NCBI GenBank assembly: GCA_910585215.1
Contig: CAJUDQ010000001.1
Coordinates: forward strand, 27,963-91,962
Source of the DNA: an uncultured Lachnospiraceae bacterium
Lineage (GTDB): Bacteria; Bacillota; Clostridia; Lachnospirales; Lachnospiraceae
Length of the DNA: 64,000 bases
Direction of reading: 5' to 3'
The position numbers and the translations under genes were made by a program. The notes under the pieces were generated by a model. That model ran no database searches and was not told the origin of the DNA. It saw nothing but the letters and a program-made list of their open reading frames with translations. Numbering within the stretch: the stretch's first letter is position 1; every line of letters starts with the position of its first letter. Positions 54,593 to 64,000 of the stretch are shown piece after piece.

Positions 54593-55876
54593 TTATTTCG
54601 TCTTATAGTTAATATACTCTGTCTTTGCTTTTGAATACATAATTTTCTGTCCGCTGTAAAGACTGTAATATCCTGAAAGAAGATATGCAATCGCTGCTGT
54701 AATCAGATAAAAACAGTTTCCACTGTATCCAAACAGCTCAAAACTGATTAATACCGAAGAAATCGGACAATTTGTAACCCCGCAGAAAACGGCAGTCATG
54801 CCCAGCGCCGCGGCAAACGATGGAGATATCCCCAGAATATATCCGAGAAGACATCCCGCGGTTGCACCGATATAAAAGGAAGGAACGATTTCTCCTCCCT
54901 TAAATCCTGCCCCCAAAGCAAGTGCAGTCAATATCATTTTTAGTAAAAATGCTTCCGGTTTTACTTCACCGTCGATTGCTCTTTCGATTACATTGATGCC
55001 AGCTCCCATATAATCCGAAGTTCCAAGCAGCACTGTAATAAGAATAATAACCAATGAGACTGTAATAATTCGAACATATGGATTTTTTAAATATTTTTTT
55101 AAATTTTTACCGACTGTGTGAAGCATAATGCAAAAAAGTGCACTGATATATGCGCATATTACTGCCAATATCACTACTTTCAGCGAGGTAAATACTGTAA
55201 GTTCCGGCACTGCCTTTACAGTAAAACTCTCTGGATTGATTCCCATATTAATCGCAAAATTAGAAGCAATAATTGCAGACAGGGCACATGGCACCAAAGC
55301 AGCATAATACATAATCCCGATGCTCTCTACTTCCATTGCAAAAATCGTTGCCGCCATGGGAGTTCCAAAGAGCGCCGAAAACGCAGCGCTCATACCACAC
55401 ATCACAAGTACACGTCTGTCGTTTTCATCCAAGTCTGCCAGTCTTCCAATTGTGCTGCCAAGACTGCCTCCCATCTGCAGGGCAGCGCCCTCACGCCCTG
55501 CAGACCCGCCAGTCAGATGAGTAAGCACGGTTGAAACGAAAATAAGCGGAGCCATACGAAAAGGAATATCTTTTGTCTCTGCATGAACCGTCAAAAACAC
55601 CTGGTCTGTGCCTTTATTCTTTTCATAATCACACACTTTGTACATATAGACAATAAAAATACCAGCCAGAGGAAGAAAATAAATCATCTCATAACTCTCT
55701 CCCCGAAATTCAGTCGCCAGATTAATACAATGTCCAAACGCCGTGCTAAATGCACCTACGCTGATTCCCACAAGAATGGCTATCAGCGACCATCGGAAAA
55801 ATACATATAAATTTCCCTTTACACTTTTTAATTTTTCTTTTCCTGCTTCTATATAAATCTTCAGTAATTCAAACAT
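54593..55876 (-). CDS. ClC-type anion channel/antiporter
   Basis: 427 aa from ATG 55876, with GGAG 6 nt upstream; the longer frame runs through a structured RNA-like region and is unlikely to be translated. About ten membrane segments. Signature segments: TGGSAGREGAALQMGG (the GREGP-like filter region) and FKGGEIVPSFYIGA (the GxFxP-like region), with a conserved Tyr near the end. It could transport chloride or fluoride; the sequence alone does not decide. Follows uvrA on the same strand. Confidence 0.88.
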   Translation of the reverse strand: MFELLKIYIEAGKEKLKSVKGNLYVFFRWSLIAILVGISVGAFSTAFGHCINLATEFRGESYEMIYFLPLAGIFIVYMYKVCDYEKNKGTDQVFLTVHAETKDIPFRMAPLIFVSTVLTHLTGGSAGREGAALQMGGSLGSTIGRLADLDENDRRVLVMCGMSAAFSALFGTPMAATIFAMEVESIGIMYYAALVPCALSAIIASNFAINMGINPESFTVKAVPELTVFTSLKVVILAVICAYISALFCIMLHTVGKNLKKYLKNPYVRIITVSLVIILITVLLGTSDYMGAGINVIERAIDGEVKPEAFLLKMILTALALGAGFKGGEIVPSFYIGATAGCLLGYILGISPSFAAALGMTAVFCGVTNCPISSVLISFELFGYSGNCFYLITAAIAYLLSGYYSLYSGQKIMYSKAKTEYINYKTK

Positions 55877-55895
55877 TTCTCTCTCCATTTTGAAT

Positions 55896-55979
55896 CGAGC
55901 AGGAAAGATGAATCTTTCCTTACTCGTGCACCGGGCGTACGTTGCGTAAGCAACAATTTCATCTGTGCGCCCGTGTGCA
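55896..55979 (-). promoter_or_regulatory. Structured 5' element of ClC gene
   Basis: Two stems fold in transcript order. Stem A: TGCAC...CGGGCG (55937-55927) with CGCCCG and TGCA (55968-55979), closing an inner GTTGC/GCAAC hairpin (55941-55954). Stem B: CGAG and AGGAAAGAT with ATCTTTCCT and CTCG (55896-55926), one or two bulges. The block is much richer in GC than its flanks and lies 20 nt upstream of the ClC start; no T-run follows, so it is not a simple terminator. Confidence 0.6.
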
Positions 55980-56058
55980 TAAAAGCAAACCATTTTCAAC
56001 TCTATAAATCTGTAAAAATCTTTTAACTTTATTTCACCATATCTGTTCTTCAAAGCAG

Positions 56059-58896
56059 TCAGCCTATACTTCCAAGATATCTTTTTAAAAATTTCCCTGT
56101 ATAAGACTGCTCACATGCCGCAATCTGTTCCGGTGTACCCTCTGCAAGAACGGTTCCTCCTTTATTTCCTCCCTCCGGTCCAATATCTATAATATAATCT
56201 GCTGTTTTTATCACCTCGAGATTATGCTCTATCACAATCACTGTATTTCCACCGTCTGACAGCTTTCTCAAAATCTCTACAAGCTTGTGGACATCAGCAA
56301 AATGAAGCCCTGTAGTCGGTTCATCGAGAATATAAATTGTCTTTCCAGTGCTTTTTCTGCTAAGCTCCGTTGCAAGCTTGACTCTTTGTGCCTCACCGCC
56401 CGATAAAGTAGTGGAAGGCTGTCCCAGTTTGATATAGGATAATCCTACCTCATTTAAAGTAGCTATTTTCCGGTAAATAGACGGAACATTTTCAAAAAAT
56501 GCCAATGCCTCTTCCACTGTCATGTCAAGTACGTCATAGATACTTTTTCCCTTATATTTTATATCAAGAGTTTCTCTGTTATAACGTTTTCCCTGACATA
56601 CCTCACATGGTACATACACATCGGGCAGAAAATGCATCTCGATTTTAATAATTCCGTCTCCACTGCATGCCTCACATCTTCCGCCTTTTACATTAAAACT
56701 AAACCTTCCCTTTGTATAGCCATGCATTTTGGCATCCTGCGTAGATGCAAACAAATCTCGTATCATATCAAAAACACCCGTATAAGTGGCAGGATTGGAA
56801 CGAGGTGTTCTTCCGATTGGAGACTGGTCAATTGCAATCACCTTGTCTAACTGCTCCATTCCCTCAATTTTTTTATGTTTTCCCGGAATGGTGTGCGCAC
56901 GATTCAGATTTTTGGCAAGACTTTTATACAGAATTTCATTGACAAGAGAACTTTTTCCCGAACCCGAAACTCCTGTTACTACTGTCATAATTCCAAGCGG
57001 AAATTTTACATCTATATTTTTTAAATTATTCTGCGCTGCACCCTTTACCATAAGAAATCCTGTCGGCTGTCTTCTCTCCTTTGGCACAGGTATCTTTATT
57101 TTACCACTTAAATAGGCACCTGTCACAGAATTTTTATTTTTCATTATCTGTTTCGGTGTTCCTGCTGCTACAAGCTCACCACCATGCTCACCGGCTCCCG
57201 GCCCGATATCTACAATATAATCGGCAGCAAGCATGGTATCTTCATCGTGTTCTACCACAATCAGAGTATTTCCCAAATCCCTCAAATGAATCAGCGCTCC
57301 CAAAAGCTTGTCGTTGTCCCTCTGATGCAGTCCGATACTCGGTTCATCAAGAATATAGGCAACTCCCACAAGTCCTGAGCCTATCTGTGTAGCCAGACGG
57401 ATTCTCTGCGCCTCACCGCCGGATAAAGAGGCGGTTGCCCTTGATAAAGAAAGATACTCCAGTCCAACATCTACCAGAAATCCAATTCGTGCTCTTATTT
57501 CCTTTAAAATCTGTTCTCCTATTCTTATCTGCATATCAGAAAGAATCATTCCATCCAGATATTCCTTCAAATCAATAATAGACATATTGGTGATTTCATA
57601 AATATTCTTATCCGCTACCGTAACTGCAAGGGATTCCGCTTTTAATCTCTGTCCTTTACAGACACGGCATGGAGTAACCTGCATAAATTCTTCATATTCC
57701 CGTTTGATTCCCTCGGAACCGGTTTCCCGATAGCGTCGTTCCACATTTTTAATCAGACCTTCAAACTGAACATCATAAACGCCCTCACCACGCTGTCCTT
57801 TATACGTAACCTTTACAGAATGGCCGCCGGTTCCATGTATAATCACCTCCTGTGCCTTATCGGACAGCTCTTCAAAAGGCACATCCAGACTGAATTTGTA
57901 TTCCTTGGAAAGCGCCTCCAGAATTGCATGAGTAAAACTGCCATCTTTGCCGGAAGACTGCCAGCCCATTACAATAATCGCCCCATCATTCAAGCTTACA
58001 CTTCTGTCTGGAATCATCAAGTCCACATCAAATTCCATTTTGTATCCAAGCCCGAAACATTCTGGACAGGCACCAAAAGGGTTGTTAAAGGAAAAACTTC
58101 TCGGCTGTATTTCATCGATACTGATTCCACAGTCAGGGCAGGAAAAATCCTGACTGAAATTCATTGGCTCCCCGTCTATCACATCAACAATCATAAGACC
58201 TTCTGCTGTTTTCAATACATTTTCAATGGAATCCGTCAGCCGGTTTTCAATGCCTGGCTTTACAGCCAGTCTATCAACGACAATTTCGATATTATGCTTG
58301 ATATTTTTGTCCAGTGTAATTTCTTCTGTCAGCTCATACATATTTCCGTCAATTCTTGCACGTACATAGCCGCTTTTCTTTGCGCGGTCCAGCACCTTTT
58401 CATGACGGCCTTTTTTTCCTCTGACTACCGGAGCAAGAAGCTGTATTTTTGTTTTTTCCGGCAACTTCATAATCGCATCTGTCATCTGGTCTACTGTCTG
58501 CTTTTTTATCTCACGTCCACATTTTGGACAATGTGGAATCCCCACTCTCGCATAGAGCAGACGAAAATAATCATATACCTCTGTCACAGTCCCCACAGTA
58601 GAACGAGGATTTCTGTTAGTTGACTTCTGGTCTATGGAAATCGCAGGTGAAAGCCCCTCTATGCTTTCCACATCCGGCTTCTCCATCTGTCCAAGAAACT
58701 GTCTTGCATAAGAAGAAAGAGACTCCATATATCTTCTCTGACCCTCTGCATAAATTGTATCAAACGCCAATGAAGATTTACCAGAACCGCTTAAACCTGT
58801 CAGAACTACAAACTGATTTCTTGGTATATCGACATCTACCTTTTTCAAATTATGCTCTGCAGCACCTCTTATTTTTATATATTTTTTATCACTCAT
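56059..58896 (-). CDS. uvrA: UvrABC excinuclease subunit A
   Basis: 945 aa, full length. Two ABC units: Walker [13 protein letters not shown] near residue 35 and [12 protein letters not shown] near 640; signatures [15 protein letters not shown] and [15 protein letters not shown]. Zinc modules [23 protein letters not shown] and [15 protein letters not shown] are intact. It scans DNA for bulky damage and loads UvrB. AGGAG precedes ATG 58896; 151 bp after uvrB, same strand, so probably one operon. Confidence 0.97.
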   Translation of the reverse strand: MSDKKYIKIRGAAEHNLKKVDVDIPRNQFVVLTGLSGSGKSSLAFDTIYAEGQRRYMESLSSYARQFLGQMEKPDVESIEGLSPAISIDQKSTNRNPRSTVGTVTEVYDYFRLLYARVGIPHCPKCGREIKKQTVDQMTDAIMKLPEKTKIQLLAPVVRGKKGRHEKVLDRAKKSGYVRARIDGNMYELTEEITLDKNIKHNIEIVVDRLAVKPGIENRLTDSIENVLKTAEGLMIVDVIDGEPMNFSQDFSCPDCGISIDEIQPRSFSFNNPFGACPECFGLGYKMEFDVDLMIPDRSVSLNDGAIIVMGWQSSGKDGSFTHAILEALSKEYKFSLDVPFEELSDKAQEVIIHGTGGHSVKVTYKGQRGEGVYDVQFEGLIKNVERRYRETGSEGIKREYEEFMQVTPCRVCKGQRLKAESLAVTVADKNIYEITNMSIIDLKEYLDGMILSDMQIRIGEQILKEIRARIGFLVDVGLEYLSLSRATASLSGGEAQRIRLATQIGSGLVGVAYILDEPSIGLHQRDNDKLLGALIHLRDLGNTLIVVEHDEDTMLAADYIVDIGPGAGEHGGELVAAGTPKQIMKNKNSVTGAYLSGKIKIPVPKERRQPTGFLMVKGAAQNNLKNIDVKFPLGIMTVVTGVSGSGKSSLVNEILYKSLAKNLNRAHTIPGKHKKIEGMEQLDKVIAIDQSPIGRTPRSNPATYTGVFDMIRDLFASTQDAKMHGYTKGRFSFNVKGGRCEACSGDGIIKIEMHFLPDVYVPCEVCQGKRYNRETLDIKYKGKSIYDVLDMTVEEALAFFENVPSIYRKIATLNEVGLSYIKLGQPSTTLSGGEAQRVKLATELSRKSTGKTIYILDEPTTGLHFADVHKLVEILRKLSDGGNTVIVIEHNLEVIKTADYIIDIGPEGGNKGGTVLAEGTPEQIAACEQSYTGKFLKRYLGSIG

Positions 58897-59047
58897 TTTT
58901 TTATTTCTCCTGTTGCTGTTCGATTATTGTTTCCATCCACTCACAGTAATAAAAATCAGGATACACAATGTAAATTGTCTTGCCTGTTTCTTTTTAAACT
59001 CATTTTTTATGCATGTCTCTTTTCTATGTTTTCGTTGATAATAAATT

Positions 59048-61030
59048 CTAGCTCTCTTTCATAAGCTTCTTTATTTCCAGCATTTTATCCCTGAGTTCTG
59101 CCGCCGCTTCAAAATTAAGCTCTGCTGCTGCCTTTTCCATTTCTTTTCGAATTTTCACAATAAGCTTTTCCAGCTCTTTCTCACTCATGGATTCAGGGTC
59201 TTTTTCTATTATACTGATTGTCTTTTCCGCCGCTTTGGTAATACTGATTAAATCACGCACTGCCTTCTGAATTGTGGTAGGCGTAATTCCATTTGCCTCG
59301 TTATAAGACTCCTGTATCTGCCGGCGTCTGTTTGTTTCTTCTATCGCAGCATGCATCGAATCAGTCACAGTATCTGCATACATAATGACATGCCCTTCTG
59401 AATTTCTTGCAGCTCTTCCAATGGTCTGTATCAGGGAAGTTTTAGAACGCAGAAATCCTTCTTTGTCCGCGTCCAGAATTGCCACCAGAGAAATTTCAGG
59501 AATATCCAGTCCTTCCCGTAAAAGATTAATTCCCACCAGAACATCAAATACATCAAGACGCATATCCCTTATAATTTCGGTTCGCTCCAGCGTATCAATA
59601 TCAGAATGAAGATATTTGACACGTATACCGGATTCATTCATATACTCTGTCAAATCTTCTGCCATTCGTTTTGTCAGAGTCGTTACCAGTATTTTATTTT
59701 TCTTTGCCGTTTCTTTGTTTATTTCTGAAATCAGGTCGTCTATCTGACCCTCTACCGGACGAATCTCCACCTTCGGGTCTAACAGGCCGGTCGGTCTTAT
59801 AATCTGCTCTACCCGTTTGAGTTCATGATTCTCCTCATACACATTTGGAGTAGCAGATACAAACATCATCTGGTCAATTTTGCTCTCAAATTCCTCAAAG
59901 TTTAACGGCCGGTTATCCTTTGCAGAAGGAAGTCTGAAACCATATTCCACCAAGGTTGACTTTCTTGACTGGTCGCCTGAATACATTCCCCGCACCTGTG
60001 GAATTGTAATATGAGACTCATCTACAATAATCAGAAACTCATCCGGAAAATAATCCAGAAGAGTATGCGGCGGAGAACCCGGCTCAAGTCCTGCTAAATG
60101 TCTGGAATAGTTTTCAATACCGGAACAGAAACCTGTTTCCCTCATCATTTCAATATCAAAATTTGTGCGCTCGGAAATTCTCTGCGCTTCTAACAGTTTA
60201 TCTTCACTTTTAAAATAGGCCACTCGTTCCTTAAGCTCCTGTTCTATGGTGTTTACCGCTATTTCTATTTTTTCCTGCGGCACTGCATAATGGGAAGCCG
60301 GAAAAATGGCAATATGTTCCAGACGGTTTTTCACCTCTCCAGTCAGAACATCTATCTCTGTAATTCGGTCTATTTCATCGCCAAAAAACTCCACCCGTAT
60401 TGCAAGGTCGTCATAATTGGCCGGAATTACTTCCAATACATCTCCATTTACCCGAAAGGTTCCGCGTCGAAAATCCATTTCATTTCTTGTATACTGCATA
60501 TCTATCAGCTTTCGCAGTACCTCGTCCCTGTCCTTTTCCATTCCAGGACGCAGGGAAACTACCATTTCCTTATAATCTACCGGGTCCCCAAGACCATAGA
60601 TACAGGATACACTGGATATAATAATAACGTCATTTCGCTCTGCAAGTGCGGCAGTCGCAGAAAGACGAAGCTTGTCTATTTCTTCATTGATGGCGGAGTC
60701 CTTTTCAATATAGGTATCTGTCGACGGAACATAGGCCTCCGGCTGATAGTAATCATAATAGGACACAAAATACTCCACTGCGTTCTCCGGAAACATCTCC
60801 TTAAATTCTCCATAGAGCTGCGCCGCAAGCGTCTTGTTGTGGGCGATGACCAGCGTCGGCTTCTGCAATTCCTGAATGACATTCGCCATCGTAAATGTCT
60901 TACCGGAACCCGTAACCCCAAGGAGTGTCTGAAATTGATTCCCCTCCCTGAAGCCTTTGACCAGCTCGGCAATGGCCTGCGGCTGGTCACCTGTGGGTTT
61001 ATATGGGGCTTTTAAGTTAAATTCTGGCAT
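59048..61030 (-). CDS. uvrB: UvrABC excinuclease subunit B
   Basis: 660 aa from ATG 61030 (AGAGAGG 9 nt upstream), matching known starts ([20 protein letters not shown]). Walker [12 protein letters not shown], beta-hairpin [16 protein letters not shown] helicase motif II, and a C-terminal UVR motif ([19 protein letters not shown]) for UvrC binding. Damage verification in nucleotide excision repair. A LexA-like box sits 269 bp upstream. Confidence 0.97.
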   Translation of the reverse strand: MPEFNLKAPYKPTGDQPQAIAELVKGFREGNQFQTLLGVTGSGKTFTMANVIQELQKPTLVIAHNKTLAAQLYGEFKEMFPENAVEYFVSYYDYYQPEAYVPSTDTYIEKDSAINEEIDKLRLSATAALAERNDVIIISSVSCIYGLGDPVDYKEMVVSLRPGMEKDRDEVLRKLIDMQYTRNEMDFRRGTFRVNGDVLEVIPANYDDLAIRVEFFGDEIDRITEIDVLTGEVKNRLEHIAIFPASHYAVPQEKIEIAVNTIEQELKERVAYFKSEDKLLEAQRISERTNFDIEMMRETGFCSGIENYSRHLAGLEPGSPPHTLLDYFPDEFLIIVDESHITIPQVRGMYSGDQSRKSTLVEYGFRLPSAKDNRPLNFEEFESKIDQMMFVSATPNVYEENHELKRVEQIIRPTGLLDPKVEIRPVEGQIDDLISEINKETAKKNKILVTTLTKRMAEDLTEYMNESGIRVKYLHSDIDTLERTEIIRDMRLDVFDVLVGINLLREGLDIPEISLVAILDADKEGFLRSKTSLIQTIGRAARNSEGHVIMYADTVTDSMHAAIEETNRRRQIQESYNEANGITPTTIQKAVRDLISITKAAEKTISIIEKDPESMSEKELEKLIVKIRKEMEKAAAELNFEAAAELRDKMLEIKKLMKES

Positions 61031-61298
61031 ATAAAAAACCTCTCTTTCACGAAGTGTTATGACTACTATCAGCCACAAAATTCGTATAATTCATGGAAAA
61101 ATTCGTGTAATTTTCATTTTTTCAATTGGCTTACAGGCAAACTCCTGCAATTACACGAAGGAAAGTTACAAATCCATTTTTTGCAACGCCACAACACCAG
61201 ATAAACAAGGTATTATGGTATATAATAAAGGTCACAAATCCTTAAAATTGGTGCCTTTATAGTATAGCACTATATAGAAAAAAAGTACAGACAAAATT

Positions 61299-61310
61299 AA
61301 ACATTTGTTC
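61299..61310. promoter_or_regulatory. Candidate LexA (SOS) box upstream of uvrB
   Basis: On the minus strand GAACAAATGTTT matches the Gram-positive LexA/DinR consensus GAACRNRYGTTY at every position. It lies 269 bp from the uvrB start, and 172 bp upstream of the plus-strand kinase promoter. uvrB is the expected target; I did not find a matching -10 with good spacing. Confidence 0.5.
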
Positions 61311-61481
61311 TATACTTTTTTAACTTCTTTTTTATATAATTTGCTTTCTGATTCTATTTGTATAATATCAAATATTAAATCATACATTGCTTTTGTACTT
61401 CGCTTTTAAATATAATCCCAAGTTTACAAAATTTGGAAGGAAAATCAATTATGAAATTGCCTAAAACAGAGTTTTTGATTA

Positions 61482-61510
61482 TTGAAGCCCCGACAAATTT
61501 ATGCTATACT
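61482..61510 (+). promoter_or_regulatory. Promoter of the kinase-RsiV fusion gene
   Basis: TTGAAG (61482-61487), 17-bp spacer, TATACT (61505-61510) with an upstream TG; AAGGA and the start codon at 61564 follow about 50 bp later. Confidence 0.75.
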
Positions 61511-61563
61511 AAATCATTATAAATTCGAGAAGTAAACTACAAAACAGATAAGGAACAAAAACT

Positions 61564-64000
61564 ATGAGCAATAACATTACTTTTTATAACGTTACTTTTT
61601 ATACATGGACAGCTACAATAATTATCCTATTTCTGACTTTTCTGTTTGTATGTGGAGTTCTGACAAAAAGCCGCTTCACTATTAAAAAAACTATGATTAT
61701 TATCTTTTCAGGTATGGTATTGTCTGCCCTGTTAAATATCACAGTATTTCTTCACAATCATAATATACTGTTTACCCTGTCAATCATTTCACTGACCACT
61801 TACATTCCTGCAATTATTGTTCTGCATATCCTGTCCGACAGCGGATTCTTCAAAACGGTTCCTATTTGGGGTACAGGTCTGTTTACAGTGAGTGTACAAT
61901 ATTTATCAGTAAAAGCAATTATGTCTTATATGTCTTATACCAAAGTTGTATGGTATATTTACTATACAATACAGCTTCTGGCATTACTTATTACTATGTC
62001 TGTCATTTGTATTGTTACCATTAAATACATACGAAAACCTTTTAACCAATATATTCGGTGCTCTGAAATTAACTGGTCCCTGCCTGTGATACTTATGCTG
62101 TTAATAACGGCAATGTTTTCCTATTTTATTAACAGCCCTTATGATTCAATTGTATCCTTTTTAATGTTATTAACAGCAACAATCACACTTTTCATTATAA
62201 TAAAGCTGTTTCGAACAGAATACACCAGACAGCAGTTAAAAAAAGAACAACAGGAGTATGAAATCCTCTTTGAGCTGCAGCAAAAAGAATTTATGGAAAT
62301 CAATCATAAACACGAACTGTTACGCGACTACCGTCATGATATGCGTCATCATCTTCTTGCTCTTGCCAACATCCTGCATGATTCTAACAATACTTATGCG
62401 GAAAAATATATAAATTCCCTGATGGAAGGCCTTGAAAATACAGAAAATATCATTTATTGTAAAAACAAAATACTAAATGCCATTTTATCCGTCTATGTAG
62501 GGAAAGCAAAAAAAATAGGATGTGTACTGGATTTACATATATCCATTCCGGAACAACTGAATATCAAAGACATAGATTTATGTATTATATTATCAAATGC
62601 TCTTGAAAATGCCATTCATGCATGTGAAAAAGAAGACAAGCGCCTTCGGTATATCAATATAAAAATAAATTTCCATAATTCACTTTATATAAGCATAAAA
62701 AACGGTTGCAGTAAAATCATTTCTTTTGACAAAAACGGTTTGCCTGTTCCTGAATCAAAGCAGAAGGAACATGGAATCGGCTTAAAAAGCATTGCCAATA
62801 TTGTTGAAAAATATGATGGAATATTTCGATGCGAATGTTCAAATAATGAATTTAAACTGAATATTATTATGTTTGATGTTTTAAAGGAAGAACCTGCGTC
62901 AAAAACAGTAAATACAAAAAAACCCGCTTCCACCATATTTTTTTCAATTATCTGTTTCTGTACATTTTTGAACTTGTCTCCTGCTGCTGCCAAAACTCTG
63001 GCTGATATTCCTGTAATTGGCCCTGCAGTAAAGGTTATAACAAAAAAATACCACTCTGGCGGCTGGGGGCAGAATAAATTCAAAGTTGAAGAACCTAGGG
63101 TTCTTGTTGATTTTTCTCATATTCCTGAACAAAAATCTGTTTTGGAAGGTACGAAAACAGCAGTCATATCTCTTAGTTCTGTTTTATCAGATATACTCTC
63201 TGCTAAATCTGATACTGCAGAAACTTCTGTATATCCCGCTGAGCCTTCTGCTGGTGAACTGTTTATATCATCTGACAAAGACTTTGTCTATACAACGCCC
63301 ACACAGAAATCCACACATTCTGATATATCCGGGATTTCTATAACAACACCAACGCAGGAACAAATCAGTTTCGATACACAGGAAGCCGTTACAACATCAA
63401 CAGCAGAAATTTCTGATTCCGATACATCAGAAATGACCGCAACATTCGAATCGGAACCCTCCAGTTTCGATACATCAGAAATAACTGTAACAACAGAACC
63501 AAAAAACCCCAGTTCAGATACAATAAAAATACCTGAGACAACACAGGAATATATCGAACCTGATACTACCATTCCCGAAAAAAATCCTGCACTTGAAGAA
63601 GGTGTGGAAGAAATGAATAAACAATTAAACGAATATATAGAAACACTCCGCCAAAAATATATCTGGTATGCAAGCCATAAATATATGGGATATGTTTCAC
63701 TTGAAGCATTTTATACCATTTTGTTAAATAATGATGATATCCTGTCAATACGATTTGACGGTACATTAAATGTAGGAGGTTCGGCAGAATTCAGTCGTTG
63801 TTTTTTACTGAACAAGCATACTGGCAGTATAATAGAACTTGCAGATTTATTTCGTGACGAAGCGGATTATATAACACCTGTAAGCAGCTATATTTTAGAG
63901 CAAATGACTTTACAGGTAGAAAATAAGCAGGGCATGTATTATATTCCAGGAGGAATATGGGCGGATGATAAATGTTTTAAGAGTATTTCAGAAGAACAAA
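61564..64000 (+). CDS. Fusion of AgrC-like GHKL histidine kinase and RsiV-like extracellular domain (3'-partial)
   Basis: 812 codons are open from ATG 61564 (AAGGA upstream) to the right edge. Part 1: six to seven TM segments (about 12-220), a linker helix, then the AgrC/ComD-type kinase: His258 in YRHDMRHHL, N-box LSNALENA (343-350), G-box GIGL (404-407). Part 2: after ~40 residues a further TM segment (about 455-475) and the RsiV-type NLSPAAAKTLADIPVIGPAVKV stretch begin (given in two pieces here: NLSPAAAKTLADI and PVIGPAVKV). A Ser/Thr-rich linker (about 520-675) leads to DUF4163/DUF3298-like sequence (LSIRFDGTLNVGGSAEF, NKHTGSIIELADLFRD). All lines read in one frame. Confidence 0.8.
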   Translation, partial: MSNNITFYNVTFYTWTATIIILFLTFLFVCGVLTKSRFTIKKTMIIIFSGMVLSALLNITVFLHNHNILFTLSIISLTTYIPAIIVLHILSDSGFFKTVPIWGTGLFTVSVQYLSVKAIMSYMSYTKVVWYIYYTIQLLALLITMSVICIVTIKYIRKPFNQYIRCSEINWSLPVILMLLITAMFSYFINSPYDSIVSFLMLLTATITLFIIIKLFRTEYTRQQLKKEQQEYEILFELQQKEFMEINHKHELLRDYRHDMRHHLLALANILHDSNNTYAEKYINSLMEGLENTENIIYCKNKILNAILSVYVGKAKKIGCVLDLHISIPEQLNIKDIDLCIILSNALENAIHACEKEDKRLRYINIKINFHNSLYISIKNGCSKIISFDKNGLPVPESKQKEHGIGLKSIANIVEKYDGIFRCECSNNEFKLNIIMFDVLKEEPASKTVNTKKPASTIFFSIICFCTFLNLSPAAAKTLADIPVIGPAVKVITKKYHSGGWGQNKFKVEEPRVLVDFSHIPEQKSVLEGTKTAVISLSSVLSDILSAKSDTAETSVYPAEPSAGELFISSDKDFVYTTPTQKSTHSDISGISITTPTQEQISFDTQEAVTTSTAEISDSDTSEMTATFESEPSSFDTSEITVTTEPKNPSSDTIKIPETTQEYIEPDTTIPEKNPALEEGVEEMNKQLNEYIETLRQKYIWYASHKYMGYVSLEAFYTILLNNDDILSIRFDGTLNVGGSAEFSRCFLLNKHTGSIIELADLFRDEADYITPVSSYILEQMTLQVENKQGMYYIPGGIWADDKCFKSISEEQ

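Larger units (their letters stand above)
61031..61563. other. uvrB / histidine kinase divergent region
   Basis: 533 bp. Contents: the LexA-like box (61299-61310), a 23-codon ORF (61451-61522) with GGAAGGA 9 nt upstream of its ATG, and the kinase promoter that overlaps this ORF. The ORF could be chance. Confidence 0.55.

Noticed and set aside
55896..55979. Fluoride riboswitch before the ClC gene
   Set aside because: The conserved crcB-motif words and pseudoknot are not present; kept only as an unnamed structured element.
57820..58623. 267-codon plus-strand frame opposite uvrA
   Set aside because: Shadow of a conserved gene; composition reflects the complement of uvrA.
60290..61015. 241-codon plus-strand frame opposite uvrB
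   Set aside because: Shadow frame without a ribosome site.
63288..63572. 94-codon minus-strand frame opposite the kinase fusion
   Set aside because: It is the complement of the Ser/Thr-rich linker, repetitive and without a start signal.

Overview
The window is AT-rich, close-packed bacterial DNA with strong AGGAGG ribosome sites and sigma-A type promoters. The gene families point to a gut Clostridium-type Firmicute, most likely Lachnospiraceae (fru operon carrying its own HPr and EI, Rpn-type nucleases, GPH sugar carriers, GHKL kinases). The genus cannot be fixed from the sequence. I saw no rRNA, tRNA or CRISPR array.

Layout. 1-2405: a P-loop NTPase and a TPR-repeat protein, overlapping genes, the latter running off the left edge. 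2.6-9.2 kb: two alkyltransferase-family genes, a MATE pump, a coiled-coil protein of unknown role and a BlaI/BlaR1-like pair. 7.8-13.6 kb: a lac module (GPH carrier, GH2 beta-galactosidase, divergent AraC-type regulator). 13.6-18.8 kb: small proteins of immunity-like type (YwqG/DUF1963, DUF4303), a Nudix enzyme and an Rpn nuclease with a 12-bp minisatellite. 18.8-25.0 kb: fructose PTS operon fruK-fruA-ptsH-ptsI-deoR. 25.4-27.2 kb: an HTH-PurM fusion and a Cys-rich protein. 27.3-31.8 kb: gntP-uxuB with a divergent ROK repressor whose N-terminus is frameshifted. 32.0-37.5 kb: Nudix, RtcB, methyltransferase, TlyA and small proteins. 37.5-39.5 kb: a FIST sensor with a soluble chemoreceptor. 39.7-44.6 kb: XRE/PLDc_N/ABC operon and an ABC-F gene behind an attenuator-like leader. 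44.9-47.6 kb: an ABC-type ATPase plus ExK nuclease pair flanked by direct repeats of an Rpn 3' end. 48.2-55.9 kb: hexapeptide acyltransferase, heterodimeric ABC exporter, a DRE-TIM aldolase and a ClC protein behind a structured leader. 55.9-61.3 kb: uvrB-uvrA with a LexA-like box. 61.5-64.0 kb: an open frame fusing an AgrC-like histidine kinase to an RsiV-like extracellular domain, cut by the right edge.

The most unusual items are the kinase-RsiV fusion, the ATPase/nuclease cassette between direct repeats, the ABC-F leader, the HTH-PurM fusion, an HPr with Arg at position 46 and the NTPase/TPR pair. Functional statements rest on motifs read by eye; no database search was possible.
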